Positions 8,806 to 16,505 of a stretch of DNA of 64,000 nt are shown in pieces. This DNA comes from Paraburkholderia tropica (GTDB lineage: Bacteria > Pseudomonadota > Gammaproteobacteria > Burkholderiales > Burkholderiaceae): assembly GCF_914484835.1 (NCBI RefSeq), contig NZ_CAJZAR010000054.1:62001-126000 (forward strand). The letters are read 5' to 3'. The notes beneath the pieces are model-generated. The model made no database searches. It worked only from the letters and a program-made list of their open reading frames with translations, and had not been told where the DNA came from. The position numbers and the translations under genes were made by a program. Numbering within the stretch: the stretch's first letter is position 1; every line of letters begins with the position of its first letter.

Positions 8806-9615
8806 TCAGGAGCGTGCGGCTTGCGGCACGGCCACCGCGCCTGGCAGGCGGCGGCGCACGAGCCGCACTGCGAGCGGCGCGAAAATTGCGGCGCACACGA
8901 GCGCGAGCAGAAACGACGACGCCGCGGAGATCACCGGATCGGCTTCCATGCGGAAGCTGTTGAACATCTGGCGCGGCAGCGTACCGGTGTCGGGGCCGGA
9001 GAGAAACACGGCGATCACGGCTTCGTCGAACGACTGGATGAACGAGAACAACGCGGCGACCAGCACAGCAGGACGCAGCACGGGCAGCGTCACGAGAAAG
9101 AATGTGCGCAGCGGTCGCGCGCCGAGATTCATCGCCGCGCGTTCGAGATTGCGATCGAACGATTTAATGGCGGCCGTCAGGATCAGCGTCGCGACCGGCA
9201 GCGCCAGGCACGCATGCGCGACGATCAGCGCCGCGAAACTCTGGCTCATGCGCAGTTCTCCGAAATAGGTGTAATAGCCGAGCGCCATGACGATCTGCGG
9301 GACGATCATCGGCATCATGAGCAACAGATTGAACGCGCCGCGCCCGAAAAACGTGTGGCGCACGAGTGCAAACGAAGCGGGAATCGCGAGCGTCAGTGCG
9401 ATCAGCGTCGCGCAAGTCGCGATGAACACGCTGTGCCACAGCGAGCCCATCCAGTCGGGCGATGCGAAGAAGCGCGCGTAGCTGGCCGCCGACCAGCCCG
9501 GCGGCGGGAATTCGAGCGACGGCGCCGAACTGAACGACATCGGCACGACGATCGCGAGCGGTGCAAGCAGCACGAGCGCGATGAGGCAGGCGAGAATCTG
9601 CACAGGCTTTTTCAT
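8806..9615 (-). CDS. ABC importer permease, PotC/PotI type
   Basis: A 269-residue inner-membrane permease starting MKKPVQILACLIALVLLAPL at 9615. About six hydrophobic helices are visible, with the EAA coupling loop ERAAMNLGARPLRTFFLVTLPVLRP that docks on the ATPase. The first helix followed by VPMSFSS and a FPPPGWSAASYARFF segment is typical of PotC/PotI subunits. It begins four bases after the partner permease gene ends, consistent with tight coupling. Confidence 0.92.
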   Translation of the reverse strand: MKKPVQILACLIALVLLAPLAIVVPMSFSSAPSLEFPPPGWSAASYARFFASPDWMGSLWHSVFIATCATLIALTLAIPASFALVRHTFFGRGAFNLLLMMPMIVPQIVMALGYYTYFGELRMSQSFAALIVAHACLALPVATLILTAAIKSFDRNLERAAMNLGARPLRTFFLVTLPVLRPAVLVAALFSFIQSFDEAVIAVFLSGPDTGTLPRQMFNSFRMEADPVISAASSFLLALVCAAIFAPLAVRLVRRRLPGAVAVPQAARS

Positions 9616-9619
9616 GGCG

Positions 9620-10522
9620 TCACTTCCAGAGCCGGTCGAGGCCGACAAAACGGTGGTACAACGCGAACACGGCGAGCGTGACCACGAGCAGCACGATCGA
9701 CATCGCCGACGCCATGCCGAAATCAAGCACCTGTTCGATCTGGTCGCCCACCACGCCCGAGATCATCTGGTCGTGCGGACTGCCGAGCAACGCGGGCATC
9801 ACATAGAAACCCAGCGACGTGATGAACACGAGCGTGCAGCCGTTGACGATGCCGGGCGCGCTCAGCGGCAGCCACACCTCGCGAAACGCGCGCCACGGTC
9901 GTGCACCGAGGCTTTCGGCAGCACGCATGAGTCGCACGTCGATGCGCTTCATCACCGCGTAGAGCGCCATGGCCATGAACGGCACGAGCGCATGCGTCAT
10001 CGCCAGCGTCGAACTGAACGAGGTGAACAGCATGTGCGGCGCGGGCCGCCAGCCGAAGGTTTCGAGTATTGCGGAGAGCGGCCCGCTCACGCCGAGAATC
10101 ACCATCCACGCGTAGGTCTTGACGAGAAAGCTCGTCCAGAAACTGAGCGCGAGCACGGTCAGCATGAGCCGCGAAACGAAGGCCGAGCCCGTCGCCGCGA
10201 CATAGGCGAGCGGATACGCGCAGACGAGCGCGCACACCGTCACGAACGCCGACGTGAGGAAGGTATGCACAAGCACGCTGCGAAAATGCGCGGAGCCCAG
10301 CAGATCGACGAAATTGCCGAAGCCGAAAGTCGGCTCGCTCACGCTCATATAAATCACATAGCCGAGCGGCACGACGAAGAACACGGCAAGAAACACCAGC
10401 GCGGGCACGTACAGCAGCCACGGATTGGGCCGACGGTCCGCGTGCTCGCGCTGCGCTTGCGTGGCGGCGGCCTGCGCCGCTTCGTCGACGATCGGCATGG
10501 TCGAAAGGGTCGAGTCAGCCAA
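9620..10522 (-). CDS. ABC importer permease, PotB/PotH type
   Basis: A 300-residue permease with a roughly 35-residue polar N-terminal tail and then about six transmembrane segments. The FWTSFLVKTYAWMVILG segment and the EAA loop MRAAESLGARPWRAFREVWLPLSAPG identify the PotB/PotH branch. It pairs with the PotC/I-type permease and lies 69 bases downstream of the substrate-binding protein gene. Confidence 0.92.
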   Translation of the reverse strand: MADSTLSTMPIVDEAAQAAATQAQREHADRRPNPWLLYVPALVFLAVFFVVPLGYVIYMSVSEPTFGFGNFVDLLGSAHFRSVLVHTFLTSAFVTVCALVCAYPLAYVAATGSAFVSRLMLTVLALSFWTSFLVKTYAWMVILGVSGPLSAILETFGWRPAPHMLFTSFSSTLAMTHALVPFMAMALYAVMKRIDVRLMRAAESLGARPWRAFREVWLPLSAPGIVNGCTLVFITSLGFYVMPALLGSPHDQMISGVVGDQIEQVLDFGMASAMSIVLLVVTLAVFALYHRFVGLDRLWK

Positions 10523-10591
10523 GGTTGAACTCCAGGATCAAGATTGCGCGCGCGACGCGTGACGCGCGCGCAAGGAAAGGCCAGGCCGGCG

Positions 10592-11674
10592 TCAGAGCGT
10601 CATCCAGCGGTCGAAGCGCGACGCGATCTGATCGAGTTGCGGCAGCAGCTTCACGCCGTCGAGCACGACGGCCTGCTGCATATGCTCGGGCAGCGTCGGC
10701 GCGTTTTGCTTCGTCGCGGCATCCATGTAGTCGAACGCCTTCGGGTTGAGCGGCCCCGAGCCATCCGTCGCATTGAAATGCGCAAGACCCGAGGGATTGT
10801 TGGCGATGTGCTGCACGAGACGCCACGCGTTCTTCGCGCGCGGCGTGCCCTTCGCCACCACCCAGCAGCCCTTGTCGATCACGGCCTGATTCCAGACGAT
10901 TTCGATCGGCGTCTTCGAGGTGTCCTTCACCGTCTTCGCGTAGTCGTTCCAGATGGCGATGGCCCTCACCTCGCCGTCGCGCAGCAACTGCTGCGATTGC
11001 GGGCCTTCGGTCCACCACACGCGAATCGCAGGCTTGAGCCGGTCGAGCGCGCGGAACGCACGGTCGAGATCGTAGGGAAAGAGATGTTCGGGCGGCACGC
11101 CGTCGGCGAGAAGCGCGTAGGCCAGCACGCGCGTCGGATAGCGTTGCAGACTACGTGCGCCGGGGTACGCCTTGAGGTTCCAGAAGTCCGTCCAGTTGCG
11201 GATCGCCCCGCCGCCGAACGCATCCTTCTGATACGCGATCTGGTTCGCGAACGCATGCGTGGCCAGCCCGTTTTCGTAGATCGCGCCGGGCCACAGCGCG
11301 TGTTCGTCGAGATTGCCCTGGGCCGGTTCGATCAGTTTCGCGGCATTGGCGCGCGCGGTGTCGGTGACGCCGAGCGTCGTCACATCGAACTGATACGTGC
11401 CGTTGCGCACCTGCGCCGCGAGCTTCGCAAACGAAATCGGCGAAACCGTGCGAATCTGCACGCCCGTGTCCTTCGTGAACGGGTCGAACAGGTATTGGCG
11501 CGCGGCCGCTTCCCAGTTTCCGCCCCACGTGTTCACGTAGAGCATGTTGTCGTCGGCGGCTGCCGCGCGGCCCACCCACGGCGCGGCCACGAGCGCCGAG
11601 CCCGCGGCGGCGGCGCGCAGAAAACCGCGCCGCGAGATGGTCGGATCGAACGCCTTGTCGTCGTCACTCTTCAT
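10592..11674 (-). CDS. Tat-exported periplasmic binding protein, PotD/PotF-like
   Basis: A 360-residue substrate-binding protein. The N-terminus has a twin-arginine motif (SRRGFLRAAAAG, about residues 14-25) and a GRAAAADD cleavage region, so it is exported folded. The mature domain (MLYVNTWGGNWEAAARQYLFDPFTKDTG) is of the extracellular solute-binding family that accompanies Pot-type permeases. It delivers the operon's ligand to the importer. Tat export is less common than Sec for this family but is also seen in the second importer of this window. Confidence 0.92.
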   Translation of the reverse strand: MKSDDDKAFDPTISRRGFLRAAAAGSALVAAPWVGRAAAADDNMLYVNTWGGNWEAAARQYLFDPFTKDTGVQIRTVSPISFAKLAAQVRNGTYQFDVTTLGVTDTARANAAKLIEPAQGNLDEHALWPGAIYENGLATHAFANQIAYQKDAFGGGAIRNWTDFWNLKAYPGARSLQRYPTRVLAYALLADGVPPEHLFPYDLDRAFRALDRLKPAIRVWWTEGPQSQQLLRDGEVRAIAIWNDYAKTVKDTSKTPIEIVWNQAVIDKGCWVVAKGTPRAKNAWRLVQHIANNPSGLAHFNATDGSGPLNPKAFDYMDAATKQNAPTLPEHMQQAVVLDGVKLLPQLDQIASRFDRWMTL

Positions 11675-11712
11675 GCTGAAACCCCTTGATTGGAAGGTGG
11701 ATCGTGTTGCGT

Positions 11713-12678
11713 TCAGCCGAACACGGCCTGATAGAGACGCAGCCAGTTGCCTGCCGTGAGCTTGTGCACTTCCTCGGCGTTGAAGCCGACGCGGCGCAAA
11801 CCGTCATGCACCTTGTTCAGTTCGCCCGCGCTCTTGAGCCAGTCGGGCTTCGGCGTCTTGCCCGGATTCGCCGCCGACCCCGCGCCGTACTGCACCGAAC
11901 GCGTCCAGCGGCCCTTGCGCATCCAGTCGAGATCGGGCTGACCCGTGTTGTGGCTGTAGTCGGTGCCGATCCCCACGCTGTCGATCGACGTAAGCTCGAC
12001 CGTGCGCGCGACCATCTGGCACCACGCATCGACGGTCGTGCAGGCGTCCTGCGGCGTGATGTTGCGATACGCCACGCAGCCGATCACGCCGCCGTTCTGC
12101 ACCAGCGCGCGCAGCACGGCGTCGCTCTTGTTGCGCTTGTGATCGAAAATCGAGCGCGCATTGGCGTGCGTGATCGCGACCGGCTTTTCCGACCATTCGA
12201 TGGCGTCGAGCGTCGTGCGATCGCCCACATGCGAACAATCGATCACGATGCCAGCGCGATTCATCTCGCGCACGACTTCGCGGCCGAAGCGCGCAAGCCC
12301 GCTGTCCTGCGCCTCGTAGCAACTGCCGCCCAGTTCGTTCTGGTTGTTATAGGTGAGCTGCACGACGCGCACGCCCATGTCCGCGAACAGTTCGACATAC
12401 GCGAGTCGGTCCTCGAACAGATTGCTGTTCTGATAGCCGAGCACGACGGCGAGCTTGCCCTCTTCATCGGCGCGACGGATATCCGCGCTCTTGCGTGCGA
12501 TGACGATGAGATCCGCGCATTCACGCTCGAAGTCGCGCCAGCGTCCGATCGCATCCATCGATTCGAGCGTGCCTTCCCAGAAGCCGAGCGTGGGCGTGAC
12601 GCAGGTATAGCCGCTGGCGCGCAGGTCTTCGAAGACTTCGCGCGTGAAATGGCCGCATTGCAGGGCGTCGATCAGCAT
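11713..12678 (-). CDS. M19 membrane-dipeptidase homologue lacking part of the metal site
   Basis: A 321-residue protein of the renal (membrane) dipeptidase family. The second-site histidines appear intact: His150 in VIDCSHVG and His171 in AITHANAR. GVIGCVAYRN and SVGIGTDYSHN are also family blocks. The N-terminal H-x-D pair of canonical members is replaced by IDALQC (residues 3-8), and the bridging Glu region reads LGYQNS (80-85). Bacterial subgroups with a similar pattern exist to my recollection, so this may be a distinct functional branch. The gene overlaps the preceding unknown gene by seven bases. It may act on a peptide-like or acyl-amine substrate; classical dipeptidase activity is doubtful. 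Confidence 0.85.
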   Translation of the reverse strand: MLIDALQCGHFTREVFEDLRASGYTCVTPTLGFWEGTLESMDAIGRWRDFERECADLIVIARKSADIRRADEEGKLAVVLGYQNSNLFEDRLAYVELFADMGVRVVQLTYNNQNELGGSCYEAQDSGLARFGREVVREMNRAGIVIDCSHVGDRTTLDAIEWSEKPVAITHANARSIFDHKRNKSDAVLRALVQNGGVIGCVAYRNITPQDACTTVDAWCQMVARTVELTSIDSVGIGTDYSHNTGQPDLDWMRKGRWTRSVQYGAGSAANPGKTPKPDWLKSAGELNKVHDGLRRVGFNAEEVHKLTAGNWLRLYQAVFG

Positions 12679-13427
12679 GAGATTTCCTTGTTTTCCTGAG
12701 TGGACGTGGCGTCCGGTCCAGCCTGCGCCGCGCCGGTGTAGAGCAATGAGAGATCGGTTTCGTCCTCGTCGGTGCGGCCGATCACGCGGCCTTGAGCATC
12801 GACGATGATCGGTCCCGCGTGACGGCGCGATTCGTACGAGTCAGGCGCAAGCGCATCGTTGGCGCGATGAAAGAGCGTCCACCAATACGCGCGCTCGACG
12901 CGCAGACCTTCCTGCACGATGCGTGCGAGTGTGCTTTGGCCCGGCGACAACACCGTGCGAAACGACACGCGCTGTGCGTCGCCATTGGCCTCGACCGTGG
13001 CTTCGAGTCCATGCGGCTGGGCGAGCGCTATGGCTACACGAAGCTCCCCGGCTTCGCTCGCGCCTTCCACGACGAAGCAGGCATCGCGGCCTGCCTGAGC
13101 CGCATCGACGGCGAGATCGACGAGCGTGAGCGCCACGATCCACGCATGCAGCCCCGCGCAGCGCACTCGCCTCACACCATCATTCAGCGTGTCGATTGAA
13201 ACAGCGGACACCTTCTCGTTTGAAAGCTGTCCTAAATGTTTTGTCAAATGAATAAAACCGTCGTCGGCCAGCGCGGTCGAATACAGAGCGCAGTCGCGCA
13301 GCGCGGGCACCAGGCCTTCGTCCACGCGCGCCACCTGCATGAGACGTTCGAGCACCATGCGGCTCTCGCGCAGACTGACGGTGATGAGATCGGATTGCAT
13401 CGGTTCGCTACTCACGGGGTCGCTCAC
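12672..13427 (-). CDS. Unrecognised 251-aa protein in the amine-uptake operon
   Basis: No family recognised. The frame opens with GTG at 13427, overlapping the stop of the preceding gene in a GTGA arrangement, which suggests coupling. ATG at 13400 is the alternative. There is no signal peptide or clear membrane helix, so it is probably cytoplasmic. It has a helical N-terminal third, a central hydrophobic segment (AWIVALTLVDLAVDAA) and a beta-rich part (GELRVAIALAQPHGLEATVEANGD) before a disordered, acidic C-terminus. It is always read with the 574-residue gene before it and the dipeptidase homologue after it, so a shared pathway or complex is likely. Confidence 0.7.
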   Translation of the reverse strand: MSDPVSSEPMQSDLITVSLRESRMVLERLMQVARVDEGLVPALRDCALYSTALADDGFIHLTKHLGQLSNEKVSAVSIDTLNDGVRRVRCAGLHAWIVALTLVDLAVDAAQAGRDACFVVEGASEAGELRVAIALAQPHGLEATVEANGDAQRVSFRTVLSPGQSTLARIVQEGLRVERAYWWTLFHRANDALAPDSYESRRHAGPIIVDAQGRVIGRTDEDETDLSLLYTGAAQAGPDATSTQENKEISC

Positions 13428-15148
13428 AAAGTCGGTTCGGCGGGATAAAACCAGTGCGGATCGGCGTGGCCGGACTGGAGATCTTCGGGCGTCGGAGCGC
13501 CATGAAACAGCACGCCGCGCAGGTTCCGGTTGAGGAAGTCACGCGTCTTGTCGATGCCGTGCACGCCCACGTTCAGAAGCCGCGTGATGTGCGCGGGCAC
13601 GAAGCCTTCGCTCATGATGTCGGCGTGCGGCGAATGGAAATGCGTGCCGTGCAGCGCCTGCACGCGCGTGACGATGGCGCGGTGCCACGGCTGCTGGGCG
13701 AGAAACGATGCCGTGCTGGCCGTCGCGTCGAAGCGTGCGAGTTCCGCGTCGAGGCGCACGACCTGGCGCGGCAGATCGAGCGCGAGATTGATCGCGTCGC
13801 CGACTTCCTCGCGCGGGCCGCGGCGCGGTTCCTCCGCCGTCACCGACTTGTACCAGACGTAGCGCGCGGCTTCGTCGTCGAGATCCATCGAGAATGCCCA
13901 GGCGTAGTCGTGACGCAGCATCTCGCGCAGGCGGCCTACGCGCATGGCCGGTTCGAGCCGCAGCTCCTCGTCGATCACGAGCGTTTGCGCGAGCGCGTCC
14001 GCTTCGTCGGGCACGAGTTCGATCAGCAGCGAATGCAGCGTTTCCAGCCCTTCCTGATGAACGCGGCCCGCCAGCGACGCGCACAGCGTGGCGAAAGGCG
14101 CGGCGCCGAGCGGTGCGTTGGCGCGCGCGCGATCGAGCAGCAACTGCACCTCGGCGCGTATCGTGACGAGCGCGTCCGCCACCACGTCGCTCGACGCCAC
14201 CTGTTCGTAAGCGGCGCGATCTTCGCGGCGGAATACGATCGCCTTGTCGATCAGGCGCAGCAGCGTTTCGATTTGCGCGGCGTCCGGCTTCAGCACACGC
14301 GCACGCGCCAGCGCTTCTTCGCGTATCCACAGCCAGCGGTCGATGAGCCGCGGATGGTTGTTCACGAACAGCATGAGACCCAGCGCCGAGCCGTTGCCGA
14401 CGCCAAGGAAACGACGCAGCGGCGCGGCCAGTTCGACGGCGCTCGACGACGCCGCACGCGCGAGATGCGCAAGCAGATCCTGCGCGAACACGCGCATCAT
14501 GTAGGCGCACAGCATCTGCGCGGACAGCGACGCACGCAGCGGATGATCGGCCTCCAGCGAAAGAAACGAGCGCGTGCCGAAGGTGCCGTTGCCATCCAGC
14601 CCCGTGTTGCGCATGAGATAGCAGGTCTGCGCCAGCTCGGCGACATCGGGCTGACGGCCCGACGCCAGCGCCTGCAACGCGTGATCGAAGAAACGCCCGC
14701 TGCGATTCGAGCGGCACCAGATCAGCGTGCCGGGCGTGGCGCGCCCTTCGTAAAGCTTCGGCATTTCCTGCTGCGTTTCGGCCAGCGCGGCGTCGCTCAT
14801 GTCGCCTTCGACGAGCGCGGCCATCATGTCCCACGAGCGGCCGATGATGCGGCCCGTCCGCCCCGCCGCCGACGGCTCTTTCGAGAACACCGGAAACGTG
14901 AAGCGCCAACTGCCGATGTCGATGCGGTAGCGTGCGATGCCGTTGCCGCGTGCGTCGATGTCGAAGCGCGTGCAGACAATCGACCAGCGTTCGCGAAGCG
15001 CGCGCGTCATCAGCGAGCGCGACGCACTCACGCGCGAGGGCTGAATGGCGGCCAGCCGCTCGGGCAGCATCAGTTCAGCGGGTGCGCGCATCTGCCTGAC
15101 GAGGTCTTGCAGCCCGGTCGGCGCGGGCGGATCGAGCACGAGGCTCAT
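13424..15148 (-). CDS. Unrecognised 574-aa protein in the amine-uptake operon
   Basis: No family recognised. The start at 15148 (MSLVLDPPAPTG) is backed by an AGGAGA site and a 4-base overlap with the IclR gene. There is no signal peptide. The protein is mainly helical, with candidate functional blocks YLMRNTGLDGNGTFGTRSF, RRFLGVGNGSALGLMLFVNNHP and a C-terminal HFHSPHADIMSEGFVPAHITRLLNVGVHG region. The glycine-rich GVGNGSALG and the His-rich segment are what I would expect near a ligand or metal site, but that is conjecture. Its position directly after the regulator and before the transport genes suggests a committed step of the pathway. Confidence 0.75.
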   Translation of the reverse strand: MSLVLDPPAPTGLQDLVRQMRAPAELMLPERLAAIQPSRVSASRSLMTRALRERWSIVCTRFDIDARGNGIARYRIDIGSWRFTFPVFSKEPSAAGRTGRIIGRSWDMMAALVEGDMSDAALAETQQEMPKLYEGRATPGTLIWCRSNRSGRFFDHALQALASGRQPDVAELAQTCYLMRNTGLDGNGTFGTRSFLSLEADHPLRASLSAQMLCAYMMRVFAQDLLAHLARAASSSAVELAAPLRRFLGVGNGSALGLMLFVNNHPRLIDRWLWIREEALARARVLKPDAAQIETLLRLIDKAIVFRREDRAAYEQVASSDVVADALVTIRAEVQLLLDRARANAPLGAAPFATLCASLAGRVHQEGLETLHSLLIELVPDEADALAQTLVIDEELRLEPAMRVGRLREMLRHDYAWAFSMDLDDEAARYVWYKSVTAEEPRRGPREEVGDAINLALDLPRQVVRLDAELARFDATASTASFLAQQPWHRAIVTRVQALHGTHFHSPHADIMSEGFVPAHITRLLNVGVHGIDKTRDFLNRNLRGVLFHGAPTPEDLQSGHADPHWFYPAEPTL

Positions 15149-15867
15149 TGTGCGTCTCCTTTCAAACGTGCATTGATGTTCTGCGCGGCCGCCGTGACGA
15201 GCGCGGCGCAATCGTCCATTTCGAAACCGGCGGTCGGACCCGAAAGCGCGACCGTCGCGACGCAGTCGCCGCGTTCGTCGAACACGGGCGCCGCCACCGC
15301 CGACACGCTGCGCGGGCCGGTCATGCCGTTGATGGCGTAGCCGTCGGCGCGGATCTGCTCCATCATTGCGTCGTCGGGCAGCGCCGTGCCCGCTTCGCGC
15401 CAGCGTTCGCGCTGCGCGGGCGATGCATAGGTCGCGAGGACGCGCCCCATCGCGGTCAGTTCGAGATTCAGATGCGCACCCACGCGCAGATCGGCACGCA
15501 GCACGCCGCGCGATTCCACGCGCCGCACGATCACCGCTTCGGGGCCGTCGAGCACCGCGAGCGAGGCCGTTTCGTTGCTGTCGGACACCAGGTCCTGAAG
15601 CACATCGGCGACGCGCGCGCCGAGGTTGGCCTGCTCCATCGCCGCATTCGCATAGCGGACCATGCGCAGCGTGAGCCGATAACCGCCGGCTTCGGTCTGC
15701 TCGACGAGCCCGCCTTCCGCGAGGGTGACGAGCCGCTGCAACGTCGCGCCGCGCGCTTCGCCGACGACGCGCGCGATCTCGGACAACGACATGGGACGCG
15801 AAGCGGCGGCGACCGCATCGAGCACGTCCAGGGACTTCAGCACTGACGACAACGCACGCACTGCCAT
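15145..15867 (-). CDS. IclR-family transcriptional regulator
   Basis: A 240-residue regulator. The N-terminal winged helix (residues about 5-65, SLSEIARVVGEARGATLQRLVTLAEGGLVEQ) is followed by the IclR ligand-binding domain (DLVSDSNETASLAVLDG, then the C-terminal VAAPVFDERGDCVATVALSGP block). AGGAGA precedes the ATG at 15867. It is the first gene of the long operon, with two dyad elements and a strong promoter immediately upstream, so autoregulation together with the downstream catabolic genes is the obvious model. The inducer is presumably the imported amine or a metabolite. Confidence 0.93.
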   Translation of the reverse strand: MAVRALSSVLKSLDVLDAVAAASRPMSLSEIARVVGEARGATLQRLVTLAEGGLVEQTEAGGYRLTLRMVRYANAAMEQANLGARVADVLQDLVSDSNETASLAVLDGPEAVIVRRVESRGVLRADLRVGAHLNLELTAMGRVLATYASPAQRERWREAGTALPDDAMMEQIRADGYAINGMTGPRSVSAVAAPVFDERGDCVATVALSGPTAGFEMDDCAALVTAAAQNINARLKGDAQ

Positions 15868-15884
15868 GCTTGCTTTCTCCTTTT

Positions 15885-15920
15885 GTCTTCTATTAGAAGA
15901 CGCTGTCTTCTATGAAATAC
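15885..15920. promoter_or_regulatory. Tandem candidate IclR operators
   Basis: GTCTTCTATTAGAAGAC at 15885-15901 is a perfect palindrome (8-base arms around one base). GTCTTCTATGAAATAC at 15905-15920 repeats its left half and has a degenerate right half. The two sit 20 bp apart, about two helical turns, between the predicted start point and the IclR ribosome-binding site. That is the expected place for repression of the whole operon. Confidence 0.7.
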
Positions 15921-15949
15921 ATGCTATAGATCAAAAAAAAGCGTGTCAA
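15921..15949 (-). promoter_or_regulatory. Promoter of the IclR-headed operon
   Basis: On the minus strand TTGACA (15944-15949, perfect -35) and TAGCAT (15921-15926, 4/6) are separated by 17 bases. TATAGC two bases closer to the -35 is the alternative -10. Transcription would start near 15914, inside the second operator. Confidence 0.65.
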
Positions 15950-15960
15950 AGGTTTCAATT

Positions 15961-16505
15961 TGCGGGTTTACCAGCGCCGATCCGGCGGCGGGCAATTGGC
16001 CTGCGAGGTCGGGGCGCGACAGGGATGGTGCGTGGTGAGGGGGACGTGGGCTCAGGCGAGCTGAACGCTGCCGATAAGCAAGGTGTGCTTTGGAAGGCAC
16101 AACATGCATCGCATCGGATCCTGAATTTGGGGCCGCGTTTAACGGGGAGATCGGGACGTTCGGATCGGGCCAGTACTGCCCGGATGCGATCGCAACCGAA
16201 TGTTTTACGTCTGCGACTATCTCTTGTATCTCCCTCGCTCACGTACGATGCCATCTTAAGTTTCTGCTGCAGAGTGACGGCGGCGCACGCGTCAGCTGAT
16301 TCTGCAAATAGCACGCCAGATACGCAATTCACCTCCTATAGTTCTTCAGCACGGCCGCAAAGAAGATCGAAGTGCAGCGGGATCTCCTGACATCGCCCAG
16401 TCCGGTTTGTGCGCGCCCGTGAAGCAGCCGATATTCAGCGATGCTGAACCAGCCTCTCGACTGGCCACCATGACATAGCGTCACGATCAGGAAGGGAAAA
16501 AAGCA
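15961..16505. other. 545-base intergenic stretch with no supported gene
   Basis: Lies between the divergent IclR operon and the serine hydrolase gene. Several short frames are open on both strands, but none has a ribosome-binding site, a recognisable domain or natural composition. AGGAAGGG just before 16506 is the binding site of the downstream gene. I see no strong hairpin or repeat. Confidence 0.5.

Noticed and set aside
15955..16332. Minus-strand 125-codon frame upstream of the IclR operon
   Set aside because: No ribosome-binding site, Arg/Pro-rich composition and it runs into the promoter region of the IclR operon.
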